Shown here: positions 33,552 through 41,494 of the stretch, piece by piece | Position numbering within the stretch: the first letter of the stretch is position 1 | How the letters are laid out: the number at the start of each line of letters is the position of its first letter | The notes under the pieces: model-generated | What the model saw: the letters and a program-made list of their open reading frames with translations, nothing else | What the model was told of the DNA's origin: nothing | Databases searched by the model: none | DNA from: Ideonella dechloratans | GTDB taxonomy: Bacteria; Pseudomonadota; Gammaproteobacteria; Burkholderiales; Burkholderiaceae_C | Direction: 5' to 3' | DNA length: 64,000 bases | Assembly: GCF_021049305.1 (NCBI RefSeq) | Contig: NZ_CP088081.1 | Coordinates: forward strand, 2,914,001-2,978,000 | Position numbers and translations under genes: made by a program

Positions 33552-34705
33552 GGCAGCACCACCTGTTGCGGCGCCCGCCAGGCCGGCCGCTCGGCCGCCT
33601 GCGGGACAGTGACGGAACGCGGCTCGCGGCGCGCCAGCAGGCCCACCAGCGTGGCCACCAGGGCAGCGGCCCCCACCGAATGGAGCAGCGCCCCGGCCAG
33701 CGGCCATTGCAGCACCACGTTGCCGATGCCGGTCAGGGCCTGCAGCACCAGCAGACCGCCCAGGGTGGCCGCGCAGCGGTGGTGGGCCGCCCCCCGGCGC
33801 CACAAAGCCACGGCCAGCGCCGTGATGGCCAAAGCCACCGCCGCAGCCATCAGCCGGTGGGCCCAGTGGATGGCCACCAGCGCCTCCCAGCCCAGATAGC
33901 CGCCGTGGTGGGCCCGGCCCAGCTCGCGCAGCAGCGTGAAGCCCTGGGCGAAGTCCGCCTGCGGCCACCACTGGCCATTGCAGGTGGGGAAGCCCTGGCA
34001 GGCCAGCACGGCGTAATTGCTGCTCACCCAGCCCCCCAGGGCCACCTGGACCAGCACCAGGGCCAGCACGCCGCCCACCGCGGTGCGCAGGCCGCGGCCC
34101 AGGGCCAAGGCCTGGTCCTGGTAGGCCCGGTGCTGGATCATCAGCAGGGCCAGCAGCAACTGCGCTCCGAGCAGGTGGGCGGTCACGATGGCCGGATAAA
34201 GCTTCCAGGTGACGGTGTAGCGGCCGAACAGGCCCTGCACGATGACCCAGCCCAGGGTGAGCAGCGGCCACAGCCAGCAGTGCGGCAGTTCGCGCCGCCA
34301 GCGCAGGCTGGCCACGGCCAGGGTCAGGATGAGGCCGCCCAGCACCATGGCCAGGTAGCGGTGGGTCATCTCCACCCAGGCCTTGGACCAGGTGACCGGG
34401 CCGCTGGGCAGGGCCTGCTGAGCGGCATGAATGGACTCACGCGCCGCCAGCGGGCTGGCCTCGCCGTAGCAGCCCGGCCAGTCGGGGCAGCCCAGGCCGG
34501 AATCGGTCAGGCGGGTGAAGGCGCCAAAGGCGATCAGGTCCACCGTCAGAAACAGGGCCAGCGTGGTGAGCGCGGCCAGACGCTGACGGCGGCTGGCCCC
34601 CCGCCAGCGCCAGGCCAGGCCCAGCAGGATCAGCAGCGTCACGCTGCCCGAGCCAGCCAGCAGGGCCAGGGCCGGGCTCCAGTCCACCGGCGTCGCGTTC
34701 ATCAT
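33548..34705 (-). CDS. ctaA: Heme A synthase CtaA (COX15 type)
   Basis: A 385-residue membrane protein that oxidises the C8 methyl group of heme O to make heme A. Seen: about eight hydrophobic segments; the heme-ligand EMTHRYLAM near residue 111 and [10 protein letters not shown] near 297; and a periplasmic Cys-containing loop [14 protein letters not shown] near 70, with a second [13 protein letters not shown] near 247. Start may be either of two adjacent ATGs (34705 or 34702). The first overlaps the stop of the upstream SCO-like gene by four bases. Confidence 0.93.
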   Translation of the reverse strand: MMNATPVDWSPALALLAGSGSVTLLILLGLAWRWRGASRRQRLAALTTLALFLTVDLIAFGAFTRLTDSGLGCPDWPGCYGEASPLAARESIHAAQQALPSGPVTWSKAWVEMTHRYLAMVLGGLILTLAVASLRWRRELPHCWLWPLLTLGWVIVQGLFGRYTVTWKLYPAIVTAHLLGAQLLLALLMIQHRAYQDQALALGRGLRTAVGGVLALVLVQVALGGWVSSNYAVLACQGFPTCNGQWWPQADFAQGFTLLRELGRAHHGGYLGWEALVAIHWAHRLMAAAVALAITALAVALWRRGAAHHRCAATLGGLLVLQALTGIGNVVLQWPLAGALLHSVGAAALVATLVGLLARREPRSVTVPQAAERPAWRAPQQVVLP

Positions 34706-35409
34706 GGCCCCACCTCCCGCCCCGGACGGTCCCAGAAGGCCGAGGCCCTCAGGAGCCGCTCCAGGTCCTTGTGAAAGCGCTTGGGCTCCGGCTGGGGCGG
34801 GGTGCGCATCATCCACTCGCCCATCGGGTCCACCACGTACATGTGCTCGCTCAGCGCATGGCCGGGCGCGGGCTGCAGCCACTGCGCCAAGGCCTGGGGC
34901 GGCACGCGCAGCACCCAGGTGCCCGGGGTCAGCGCCTGCAGCACCTCGGGCCGCACGGGGGCGTCGTCGGTCACCAGCCACAGGTTGTCCACCCGGTCGC
35001 GTTCGCGGCCCAGCATCTCGCGCAATTGGCGCTGCTCGAACAGCATGCGCTCGCAGGCCACATCGCAGACGCCCCCTGCCACCACCGTCAGCAGCCACTG
35101 CCGCTTGAGCGAGGCCGCGCCCACGCTGCGCCCGTCCAGCGTCTGCAGCGGCAGATTGGCCGGCAGGCCACGCGAGGGCTGGATCAGCTCGGCGTAATTG
35201 CTGCGCCCCTGCGGCCGCAGCACGTAATAGGTGAAGTAGGACGCCACCACCGGCGCCGCACAGGCCAGCAGCACCAGCAGCAATGTGAAGCGCCCGCTCC
35301 AACGCGAGCGGACCCCCGGCACATTGCCGGGCAAGCCGTGCACGGTGAGCGTCAGCGGCTCAGGCGGTGTTCCGTGCGAGGCGCGGGCGAATGAGCTGGA
35401 ACCAGACAT
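34702..35409 (-). CDS. Membrane-anchored SCO-like cytochrome oxidase assembly protein
   Basis: About 235 residues. An N-terminal membrane anchor (LLLVLLACAAPVVASYFTYYVL near residue 45-65) precedes a thioredoxin-like domain. GGVCDVAC near 113 is a CxxxC pair like the copper site CPDVC of SCO proteins, and SEHMYVVD near 203 could supply the third ligand. Other SCO motifs are weak. Burkholderiales oxidase operons carry this gene between SURF1 and ctaA, usually listed as hypothetical. The ATG at 35409 overlaps SURF1 by 50 bases; a GTG at 35343, after the SURF1 stop, is a reasonable alternative. Copper or disulfide chemistry during oxidase assembly is an inference from motif and place. Confidence 0.75.
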   Translation of the reverse strand: MSGSSSFARASHGTPPEPLTLTVHGLPGNVPGVRSRWSGRFTLLLVLLACAAPVVASYFTYYVLRPQGRSNYAELIQPSRGLPANLPLQTLDGRSVGAASLKRQWLLTVVAGGVCDVACERMLFEQRQLREMLGRERDRVDNLWLVTDDAPVRPEVLQALTPGTWVLRVPPQALAQWLQPAPGHALSEHMYVVDPMGEWMMRTPPQPEPKRFHKDLERLLRASAFWDRPGREVGP

Positions 35410-36145
35410 ACAACCCCACGGTGAGCGACGAGAAAAGAAACCACTGGACGGCGTACAGGTCATGCTTGCGCACATCCAGCGCGGGAAGCGGCCAGCGCCG
35501 CTGCAAGGTCTGTTCGGCGGCCGCGACGGCCCCCGCCCCCGCGGGAGAAGCCGCCAGCTGCTGCAGGGAATAGGGCAACAAGGCATGACCCCAGAGCGCG
35601 GTCAAGGCATCAGGGTTGGCGTTCTGGCGGATGGGCCCTGGCGCGTCGGCGCCCAGCGCCGTCAGGGACGACGGCCACGGTGCCACGCGGGCGGGCACCA
35701 GAGCCTCGCCTGCAGGCAGCGGCAGCGCGGGTAGCCGGTTGCGGTCCTGCATGTCACGCGGCACCCAGCCGCGCTGCACCAGCACCACATCCCCCCGGTC
35801 CAACTGAAGGGGCGAGAGCACGAAGAAGCCGGGCCGACCGTCCATCTGCCGGTTGTCCAGGAACACCGGCGCCACCGGCAACCAGTGCCCGCGCGCCGTG
35901 ACACGCCGATACCACTGCCCCTGGGCGGCCAGTGCGGTCCGCGCCAGGGCCTGCCCATCCAGCGCTGGCGCCTGGGCCCGCTCGGTCATCTCCGCTTGCA
36001 AGGCCCGCTTCTCCTGGCCGCGGTGCATCTGCCACAGCCCCAGACGCGCGGTCAGTGCCGCCACGGCCACGGCCGCCAGCAACACCCCGGCACGCCGGGT
36101 GCGCGATTCGCTCCGGGCAAGCCCTCCTGCGCGGACGGCGGTCAA
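35360..36145 (-). CDS. SURF1 family cytochrome oxidase assembly protein
   Basis: About 261 residues, with membrane segments at both ends and a periplasmic domain between. The first segment ends ALTARLGLWQMHRGQEK, typical of SURF1. Next come QWYRRVTARGHWLP near 90 and FFVLSPLQLDRGDVVLVQRGWVPRD near 118. The C-terminal YAVQWFLFSSLTVGLYVWFQLIR is the second membrane segment. SURF1 binds heme A and aids its insertion into subunit I. No ATG fits; TTG at 36145 is proposed, with a GTG just before the first membrane helix as an alternative, so the N-terminus is unsure. The stop lies inside the next gene as annotated. Confidence 0.88.
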   Translation of the reverse strand: MTAVRAGGLARSESRTRRAGVLLAAVAVAALTARLGLWQMHRGQEKRALQAEMTERAQAPALDGQALARTALAAQGQWYRRVTARGHWLPVAPVFLDNRQMDGRPGFFVLSPLQLDRGDVVLVQRGWVPRDMQDRNRLPALPLPAGEALVPARVAPWPSSLTALGADAPGPIRQNANPDALTALWGHALLPYSLQQLAASPAGAGAVAAAEQTLQRRWPLPALDVRKHDLYAVQWFLFSSLTVGLYVWFQLIRPRLARNTA

Positions 36146-36154
36146 GGGAGAAGA

Positions 36155-36391
36155 ATGCGGCTCATGAAGATCCTGATCACCGCCACCCTGCTGGCCATCC
36201 TGGCCAGTCTGGCCGCCGCCGGTCTGCTGATGCTGCGCCGCCGCCCCGAGGACGATGGTGGTCAACGTGGCAGGCAGATGGCCCGCGCCCTGGCCTGGCG
36301 CATCGGCCTGTCCATCGCGCTGTTCCTGGCGGTGCTGGGCGCCTGGGGCCTGGGCTGGATCCATCCGACCGGCTTGCCCATCACCCACTGA
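36155..36391 (+). CDS. DUF2909 twin-transmembrane small protein
   Basis: A 78-residue protein of two membrane helices (ILITATLLAILASLAAAGLLML and IGLSIALFLAVLGAWGLGWI) joined by a charged loop (RRRPEDDGGQRGRQMARAL). The RMARAL-x-LRI-like pattern and the final IHPTGLP agree with DUF2909. It runs opposite to the surrounding oxidase operon, back to back with SURF1 (9 bases between proposed starts) and convergent with coxC. GGGAG precedes the ATG at 36155 by 4 bases; ATG 36164 is possible. Function unknown; location suggests a link to oxidase assembly. Confidence 0.8.
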   Translation: MRLMKILITATLLAILASLAAAGLLMLRRRPEDDGGQRGRQMARALAWRIGLSIALFLAVLGAWGLGWIHPTGLPITH

Positions 36392-36416
36392 CCCCACGGA
36401 CGACCGCACTGCCCCC

Positions 36417-36433
36417 CCCGCGCCAGGCGCGGG
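36417..36433. terminator. Hairpin between convergent DUF2909 and coxC genes
   Basis: CCCGCGC at 36417-36423 and GCGCGGG at 36427-36433 form a seven-pair stem with a three-base loop. It is preceded by a C8 run at 36412-36419. There is no U-tract on either side, so termination strength is doubtful. Confidence 0.4.
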
Positions 36434-36476
36434 CGAGAGCCCGTGCAAGCTGGGGGAGATGCGGTGCATGGCCGCC

Positions 36477-37361
36477 TCACATCCAGTAGACGACCAGGTA
36501 CAGGCCCAGCCAGACCACGTCCACGAAGTGCCAGTACCAGGCCACGCCTTCGAAGCCGAAGTGGTGCTTGCTGCTGAAGTGGCCCTTCATCAGGCGCAGC
36601 GTGATCACCGTCAGCATCAGCGTGCCCAGCAGCACGTGGAAGCCGTGGAAACCGGTGAGCATGTAGAAGGTGGAGCCGTAGATGCCGGACGTGAGCTTCA
36701 GGTTGAGCTCATGGTAGGCATGCATGTATTCATAAGCCTGGAAGCCCAGGAAGGTCGCGCCCAGCGCCACGGTCAGCCACATCCAGCCGATGCAGCTGCC
36801 TCGCCGGTCGGCCAGCAGGGCGTGGTGGGCCAGCGTGATGGTCAGGCCGGAAGTCAGCAGCAGGGCCGTGTTGAGTGTCGGGATGGGCCAGGGGCCCATG
36901 GTCTCGAAAGGCGCCACGGTGCCAGCGGGCGAAGCGGTCACCCCGGGCATCTCGCTGGGCCACACCGCCTTGAAGTCCGGCCACAGCAACTGGTTGTCCA
37001 GGCTGCCCAGTGCCGGAATGACATGGGCCCGGGCCCAGAACAAGGCACCGAAGAAGGCGGCGAAGAACATCACCTCCGAGAAGATGAACCAGCTCATGCT
37101 CCAGCGGAAGGAGGCGTCGATGCGCTGCGAATACTGCCCGCCCTCGCTTTCCCGGATGGCATCGCCGAACCACTGGAACAGCACGCTGAACAGCACGAGG
37201 AAGCCGGCCAACACCGCGTAACGCCCCCAGCTGAGGTCGTTGATCCACTGGCTGGCACCGAAGGCGATGAGGAACAGCGCCAGCGCCCCCATCGCCGGGT
37301 GGCGTGAAGGCTGAGGCACAAAGTAGTACGGCGTGCCGTGGGAATCGTTCGCTGCGGACAT
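36477..37361 (-). CDS. coxC: Cytochrome c oxidase subunit III
   Basis: A 294-residue seven-helix subunit III. Typical segments: PYYFVPQPSRHPAMGALALF at the start, MSWFIFSEVMFFAAFFGALFWAR near residue 88, and the C-terminal YWHFVDVVWLGLYLVVYW. The conserved Glu in FSEVMFF and the lipid-binding helices I-II are present. Subunit III stabilises subunit I and helps proton uptake. It lies 46 bases after the small DUF2970 gene in the operon. Confidence 0.96.
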   Translation of the reverse strand: MSAANDSHGTPYYFVPQPSRHPAMGALALFLIAFGASQWINDLSWGRYAVLAGFLVLFSVLFQWFGDAIRESEGGQYSQRIDASFRWSMSWFIFSEVMFFAAFFGALFWARAHVIPALGSLDNQLLWPDFKAVWPSEMPGVTASPAGTVAPFETMGPWPIPTLNTALLLTSGLTITLAHHALLADRRGSCIGWMWLTVALGATFLGFQAYEYMHAYHELNLKLTSGIYGSTFYMLTGFHGFHVLLGTLMLTVITLRLMKGHFSSKHHFGFEGVAWYWHFVDVVWLGLYLVVYWM

Positions 37362-37407
37362 CCTCGGTTCTCCTCGTTGCGATCGCGTCTACGTCTGTGT
37401 GAAGGCC

Positions 37408-37620
37408 TCAATGGGCCGCCCCGCTGTCCACCACCCAGTTCACCAGCAACAGCAGCAAGCCCACGAACAGGGCCGCTCCCACCAGGCCGGCCACGATGAC
37501 GTGCTGGGGCTTGACCCGCCGAAGGTCCTGTTCCTGATCGGCCCGGCGACGCACGCCGAAGAAGGACCAGGCGACCAGACGAACGGTCTGCCAGAAGCTG
37601 CCATCGGCCGGGGGGCTCAT
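37408..37620 (-). CDS. DUF2970 family small membrane protein
   Basis: A 70-residue protein: SFWQTVRLVAWSFFGVRRR, a short charged loop, then one membrane helix (IVAGLVGAALFVGLLLLLVNWVV). The WSFFGVR pattern is the DUF2970 signature, found between ctaG and coxC in many Betaproteobacteria. ATG 37620 overlaps the ctaG stop by four bases (ATGA). Probably an oxidase assembly or stability factor; no biochemical role is known to me. Confidence 0.85.
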   Translation of the reverse strand: MSPPADGSFWQTVRLVAWSFFGVRRRADQEQDLRRVKPQHVIVAGLVGAALFVGLLLLLVNWVVDSGAAH

Positions 37621-38195
37621 GCACCGCCTCCCGGCGCGGGAGGCAACTTGCCCCCCACCTCGAAGAAGGTGTAGGACAGCGTGATCGTGGTGACGTCGCG
37701 GGGCAACTTCGGATCCACGTAGAACACCACCGGCCACCGGCGTGATTCACCGGCCTTGAGCGTGTACTCGTTGAAGCAGAAGCACTGCAGCTTCTCGAAG
37801 TAGTTGCCCGCCACGCTGGGCGCGTAGCTGGCGATGGCCTGGGCCGCCAGGGTGCGCGGCTGGGTGTTGGTGAAGTCGTACATCACCGTGGCCATCTGAC
37901 CCGGGTGCAGTTGCAGGGAACGCACCTCGGGCTTGAAGGACCACAGGCCGCGGGCATTGGCGTCGAACTCCACGGTCACCATGCGGCTGGTGTCCACCTG
38001 GGTGTTGGCGGGTGCGGCCTCGGCCGCGCTGCCGCCACGCTCCGACAGGGACAGCACGTTGATGCCCAATGCCGTGCAGATGTGACGGTAGATGGGCACC
38101 AGGGCGTAGCCGAAGCCGAACATCAGCGCGGTGATGACCAGCAACTTGCCCACCATCACCAGTTGGTCCTGGCGGGCTCGGGCGGCGAGAGGCAT
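37617..38195 (-). CDS. ctaG: Cytochrome c oxidase assembly protein CtaG (Cox11)
   Basis: A 192-residue copper chaperone that loads CuB in subunit I. One N-terminal membrane helix (LLVITALMFGFGYALVPIY) is followed by a periplasmic immunoglobulin-like domain. The copper motif CFCF lies in KLQCFCFNEYTL near residue 137, and RTLAAQAIASYAPSVA precedes it. Length matches the family. It is coupled to DUF2970 by a four-base overlap and lies 18 bases after the preceding 39-residue protein gene. Confidence 0.95.
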   Translation of the reverse strand: MPLAARARQDQLVMVGKLLVITALMFGFGYALVPIYRHICTALGINVLSLSERGGSAAEAAPANTQVDTSRMVTVEFDANARGLWSFKPEVRSLQLHPGQMATVMYDFTNTQPRTLAAQAIASYAPSVAGNYFEKLQCFCFNEYTLKAGESRRWPVVFYVDPKLPRDVTTITLSYTFFEVGGKLPPAPGGGA

Positions 38196-38213
38196 GCCGT
38201 GCTCCTCCGGTGC

Positions 38214-38333
38214 TCAGGCGTGCAGCCAGACGATCTTGGCCACGAAGGCCAGACCGATGACCAGGGCCACGGTGGCCAGCGTCCAGGCCAGCCGCAGGTT
38301 GGCCCGACGTTGCGAAGGTGTCAGCGCGGCCAT
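38214..38333 (-). CDS. Cytochrome oxidase small assembly protein (39 residues)
   Basis: A very short gene between coxA and ctaG. It encodes MAALTPSQRRANLRLAW followed by one membrane helix (LATVALVIGLAFVAKIVW). A TPxQRRxNxRLA start, a single helix and this position match the small assembly proteins annotated in Burkholderiales oxidase operons. ATG 38333 lies 10 bases after the coxA stop. The role is inferred from position only. Confidence 0.75.
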   Translation of the reverse strand: MAALTPSQRRANLRLAWTLATVALVIGLAFVAKIVWLHA

Positions 38334-38343
38334 GCCCGGCTCC

Positions 38344-39972
38344 TCAGCCCACCACGCGGGTGGCGGTCTCGTCCAGCTTCGGCGGCGTCTCGAAGGTGTG
38401 GTGGGGAGCCGGCGACGGCACCTCCCACTCCAGGCCCTCGGCACCCTCCCAGGGCTTGGCGGGTGCCGGCTCGCCGCGCCCGCGCATCATCGGCAGCACG
38501 GTGGCCAGGAAGAAGTACACCTGCATGAAGCCAAAGCCGAAGGCGCCGATGGACGCGATCTCGTTGAAGTCGGCAAACTGCATCGGATAGTCCGCATAGC
38601 GGCGCGGCATGCCGGCCAGCCCCAGGAAGTGCATGGGGAAGAAGGTGATGTTGAAAAAGATCAGCGAGCCCCAGAAGTGGATGCGGCCGCGCGTCTCGGA
38701 ATACATCACCCCGGTCCACTTGGGACCCCAGTAGTAGTAGCCGGCGAACATCGCGAACAGCGAGCCCGCCACCAGCACGTAATGGAAGTGGGCCACCACG
38801 TAATAGGTGTCCTGCAGTTGCAGGTCCACCGGCGCCATCGACAGGATCAGGCCGGTGAAGCCGCCCATCGAGAACACGAACAGGAAGCCGACCGCGAACA
38901 GCATCGGCGTCTCGAAGGTCATCGAACCGCGCCACATGGTGGCCACCCAGTTGAAGATCTTCACGCCCGTGGGCACGGCGATCAGCATCGTCGCGTACAT
39001 GAAGAACAGCTGGCCCGTCACCGGCATGCCGGTGGTGTACATGTGGTGGGCCCAGACGATGAAGGACAGGATGGCGATGGAGCCGGTGGCGTACACCATC
39101 GAGGTGTAGCCGAAGAGCTTCTTGCGGGCGAAGGCCGGGATGATGGCGCTGATGATCCCGAAGGCCGGCAGGATCATGATGTAGACCTCGGGGTGACCGA
39201 AGAACCAGAAGATGTGTTGGTACATCACCGGGTCGCCGCCGCCTGCCGGGTTGAAGAAGCTGGTGCCGAAGTGGCGGTCGGTCAGTGTCATGGTGATGGC
39301 GCCCGCCAGCACCGGCATCACCGCGATCAGCAAGTAGGCGGTGATCAGCCAGGTCCAGGCGAACAGCGGCATCTTCATCAGCGTCATGCCGGGTGCGCGC
39401 ATGTTGAGAACGGTGACGATGATGTTGATCGCACCCATGATGGAGCTGGCCCCCATGATGTGCATCGCGAAGATGCCGGCGTCCATGGCCGGTCCCATCT
39501 GCAGGGTCAGCGGGGCATAGAGTGTCCAACCCGCCGCCGGGGCGCCACCAGGCATGAAGAAGGAACTCACCAGCAGCAGGGCCGCGGGGATCAACAGCCA
39601 GAAGCTGAAGTTGTTCATCCGCGCGAAGGCCATGTCCGAGGCACCGATCTGCAGCGGAATCATCCAGTTCGCGAAGCCCACGAAGGCCGGCATGATGGCC
39701 CCGAACACCATGATCAGACCGTGCATGGTGGTGAACTGGTTGAACAGTTCGGGGTTGAAGAATTGCAGCCCCGGCTTGAACAGCTCGGCGCGGATGCACA
39801 GCGCCAGCACGCCCCCGATCATCAGCATGGTGAAGCTGAAGAGCAGGTACATCGTGCCGATGTCCTTGTGGTTGGTCGCATAGACCCAGCGGCGCCAGCC
39901 GGGGGTGGGCCCATGGGCGTGGTCATGGGCATCGTGGGCCGGGCGGCCGTGGGCATCAAGGACTGCGCTCAT
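38344..39972 (-). CDS. coxA: Cytochrome c oxidase subunit I
   Basis: A 542-residue catalytic subunit with twelve helices that reduces O2 to water at a heme a3-CuB centre. Visible ligands: low-spin heme His in TTMHGLIMVFG near residue 82; CuB His and the cross-linked Tyr in HPEVYIMILP near 261; the CuB pair in VWAHHMYTTG near 310; and heme a3 and heme a His in VVAHFHYVLVAG near 395. ATG 39972 gives MSAVLDAHGRP; an upstream in-frame start lacks support. Subunit II lies 46 bases upstream. Confidence 0.96.
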   Translation of the reverse strand: MSAVLDAHGRPAHDAHDHAHGPTPGWRRWVYATNHKDIGTMYLLFSFTMLMIGGVLALCIRAELFKPGLQFFNPELFNQFTTMHGLIMVFGAIMPAFVGFANWMIPLQIGASDMAFARMNNFSFWLLIPAALLLVSSFFMPGGAPAAGWTLYAPLTLQMGPAMDAGIFAMHIMGASSIMGAINIIVTVLNMRAPGMTLMKMPLFAWTWLITAYLLIAVMPVLAGAITMTLTDRHFGTSFFNPAGGGDPVMYQHIFWFFGHPEVYIMILPAFGIISAIIPAFARKKLFGYTSMVYATGSIAILSFIVWAHHMYTTGMPVTGQLFFMYATMLIAVPTGVKIFNWVATMWRGSMTFETPMLFAVGFLFVFSMGGFTGLILSMAPVDLQLQDTYYVVAHFHYVLVAGSLFAMFAGYYYWGPKWTGVMYSETRGRIHFWGSLIFFNITFFPMHFLGLAGMPRRYADYPMQFADFNEIASIGAFGFGFMQVYFFLATVLPMMRGRGEPAPAKPWEGAEGLEWEVPSPAPHHTFETPPKLDETATRVVG

Positions 39973-40018
39973 CGTGGCTCCTGGACAGGACGCTGGAATC
40001 GCAAGAGAAGTCGGAGAC

Positions 40019-41194
40019 TCACTGCGCACGCGCAGTGGTCACCTCCGAGGGTTGGACGGTCTGGCCGGTCTGGTTGCCCCAGTTGTTCTTGGTGAAGGTC
40101 ACCACGGCGGCGATCTCGGTGTCGGACAGCTGCTTCCACGAAGGCATGGCGTTGTTGTTCTGCCCGTGCAGCAGCACCTGGATCTGCACCAGGTGGTCGG
40201 CATCGAGCACCTTGGCCGAGCCATCGAGCGGCTTGACCGGCCCGCCCCCCTTGCCGTCCGGCCGGTGGCACACGGCGCAGTTGGCGGCATAGACCTGCTG
40301 GCCCCGCGCCATCAGGGCGTCATGGGTCCAGACCTTCTTGGGATCGTCGGCTGCGTCGGCCATGTGCTTCTTCTCGCCGGCCACCCACTGCGCGTAGTCA
40401 TCGGCACTGAGCACACGCACGTGGATGGGCATGTAGGCGTGCTCCTTGCCGCACAGCTCGGCACACTGGCCGTAGAAATCGCCGGTGCGGTCGGCGCGGA
40501 ACCAGGTGTCGCGCACGAAGCCCGGGATCGCGTCCTGCTTGACACCGAAGGCCGGGATCATCCAGGAGTGGATGACGTCGTTGGCGGTGGTGATGATGCG
40601 CACCTTCTGCCCCACGGGCACCACCATCGGGTGATCCACCTTGAGCAGATAGTCGTCACCGGAAGGCTTGCCCGCATCCGACATCTGGCGCTGCGCCGGG
40701 TCCAGCATGGACAGGAACTGGATGCCCTCGCCCGGGCCCTTCAGGTACTCGTAGCCCCACTTCCACTGGTAGCCGGTGACCTTGATGGTCAGGTCCGCAT
40801 TGCTGGTGTCCTTCTGGGCCACCACCGTCTTGGTGGCGGCAAAGCCCATGCAGGCCACGATGATGAAGGGCACGATGGTCCAGGCGATCTCGACCCTGAC
40901 GCTCTCGTGGAAGTTGGCCGGCTTGGCTCCCAGCGACTTGCGGTGCTTCAGGATGGAATAGAACATCACCCCGAAGACGCCGATGAAGATCAGCAGGCAA
41001 ACCACCAGCAAGCCGTAATGCAGTGACTGCACATCGGCCGCGATCTGCGTGGCCGGCGGTGCCAGATCCATCTGGCGCACGGCCGGCCCGCCGGGCAAGC
41101 TCTGCACCGCCCCATCGGCGGCCCAGGCCATCCGGCCTCCCCACACTGACAAGAGAGCGACGCCCCCTGTCCATCCCGCGGTCTTGCCCAGCAT
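40019..41194 (-). CDS. coxB: Cytochrome c oxidase subunit II with fused C-terminal cytochrome c domain
   Basis: A 391-residue subunit II. It has a signal peptide (cleavage near MAWAAD), two membrane helices (LLVVCLLIFIGVFGVMFYSIL; WTIVPFIIVACMGFAA), then the CuA cupredoxin domain with QCAELCGKEHAYM near residue 240 and upstream His in DVIHSW. An extra C-terminal class I cytochrome c domain has heme motif CAVCH near 300 and a likely Met ligand in NAMPSW near 355. This is caa3-like architecture. ATG 41194 is chosen because AAGGGG lies 9 bases before it; an ATG three codons earlier overlaps that site. First gene of the oxidase operon. Confidence 0.94.
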   Translation of the reverse strand: MLGKTAGWTGGVALLSVWGGRMAWAADGAVQSLPGGPAVRQMDLAPPATQIAADVQSLHYGLLVVCLLIFIGVFGVMFYSILKHRKSLGAKPANFHESVRVEIAWTIVPFIIVACMGFAATKTVVAQKDTSNADLTIKVTGYQWKWGYEYLKGPGEGIQFLSMLDPAQRQMSDAGKPSGDDYLLKVDHPMVVPVGQKVRIITTANDVIHSWMIPAFGVKQDAIPGFVRDTWFRADRTGDFYGQCAELCGKEHAYMPIHVRVLSADDYAQWVAGEKKHMADAADDPKKVWTHDALMARGQQVYAANCAVCHRPDGKGGGPVKPLDGSAKVLDADHLVQIQVLLHGQNNNAMPSWKQLSDTEIAAVVTFTKNNWGNQTGQTVQPSEVTTARAQ

Positions 41195-41494
41195 GCTGCA
41201 CATCCCCTTGGTGACGGCTGTCCCGTTGCGGTGCCGGCATGTCGCAATTGGCTTGCGAACGATCAAGCTCATCCGGCGAGCCCCAGCGTAGGACAGCCTG
41301 GCTCACCGAAGGGAGAGCGTTTCTACTCAAACGCGATGGCCGAGTGTGCTGCTAGGGATTGATCCAGATCGAAGCGGGCAGCTGCTTGACGCCATGGAAA
41401 ACACCATGACGAATGGGTATCAAAGGAAACGGCTCAGGAAATGAGCCTCCCATAGGGATCAGGGGAAGTCCCTGAATGGCAGCACCGCCGGCGC
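41195..41494. other. Intergenic region upstream of coxB / downstream of bioC-like gene
   Basis: 300 bases with no credible gene on either strand. The half next to coxB must hold the oxidase operon promoter, though no clear -35/-10 pair could be chosen. The other half holds small inverted repeats (GGCTCA-n5-TGAGCC at 41431-41447, nested inside ATGGG at 41413-41417 and CCCAT at 41449-41453). Confidence 0.5.
41431..41447 (-). terminator. Possible terminator of the bioC-like gene
   Basis: On the minus strand GGCTCA and TGAGCC pair around TTTCC, followed by GTTTCCTTTG. It lies 47 bases after the bioC-like stop. The stem is short and the tail only partly U-rich, so confidence is modest. Confidence 0.4.

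Noticed and set aside
36412..36419. C8 run between the DUF2909 and coxC genes as another phase-variation site
   Set aside because: It is intergenic, downstream of both stops and part of a hairpin, so slippage would not change any reading frame or promoter.
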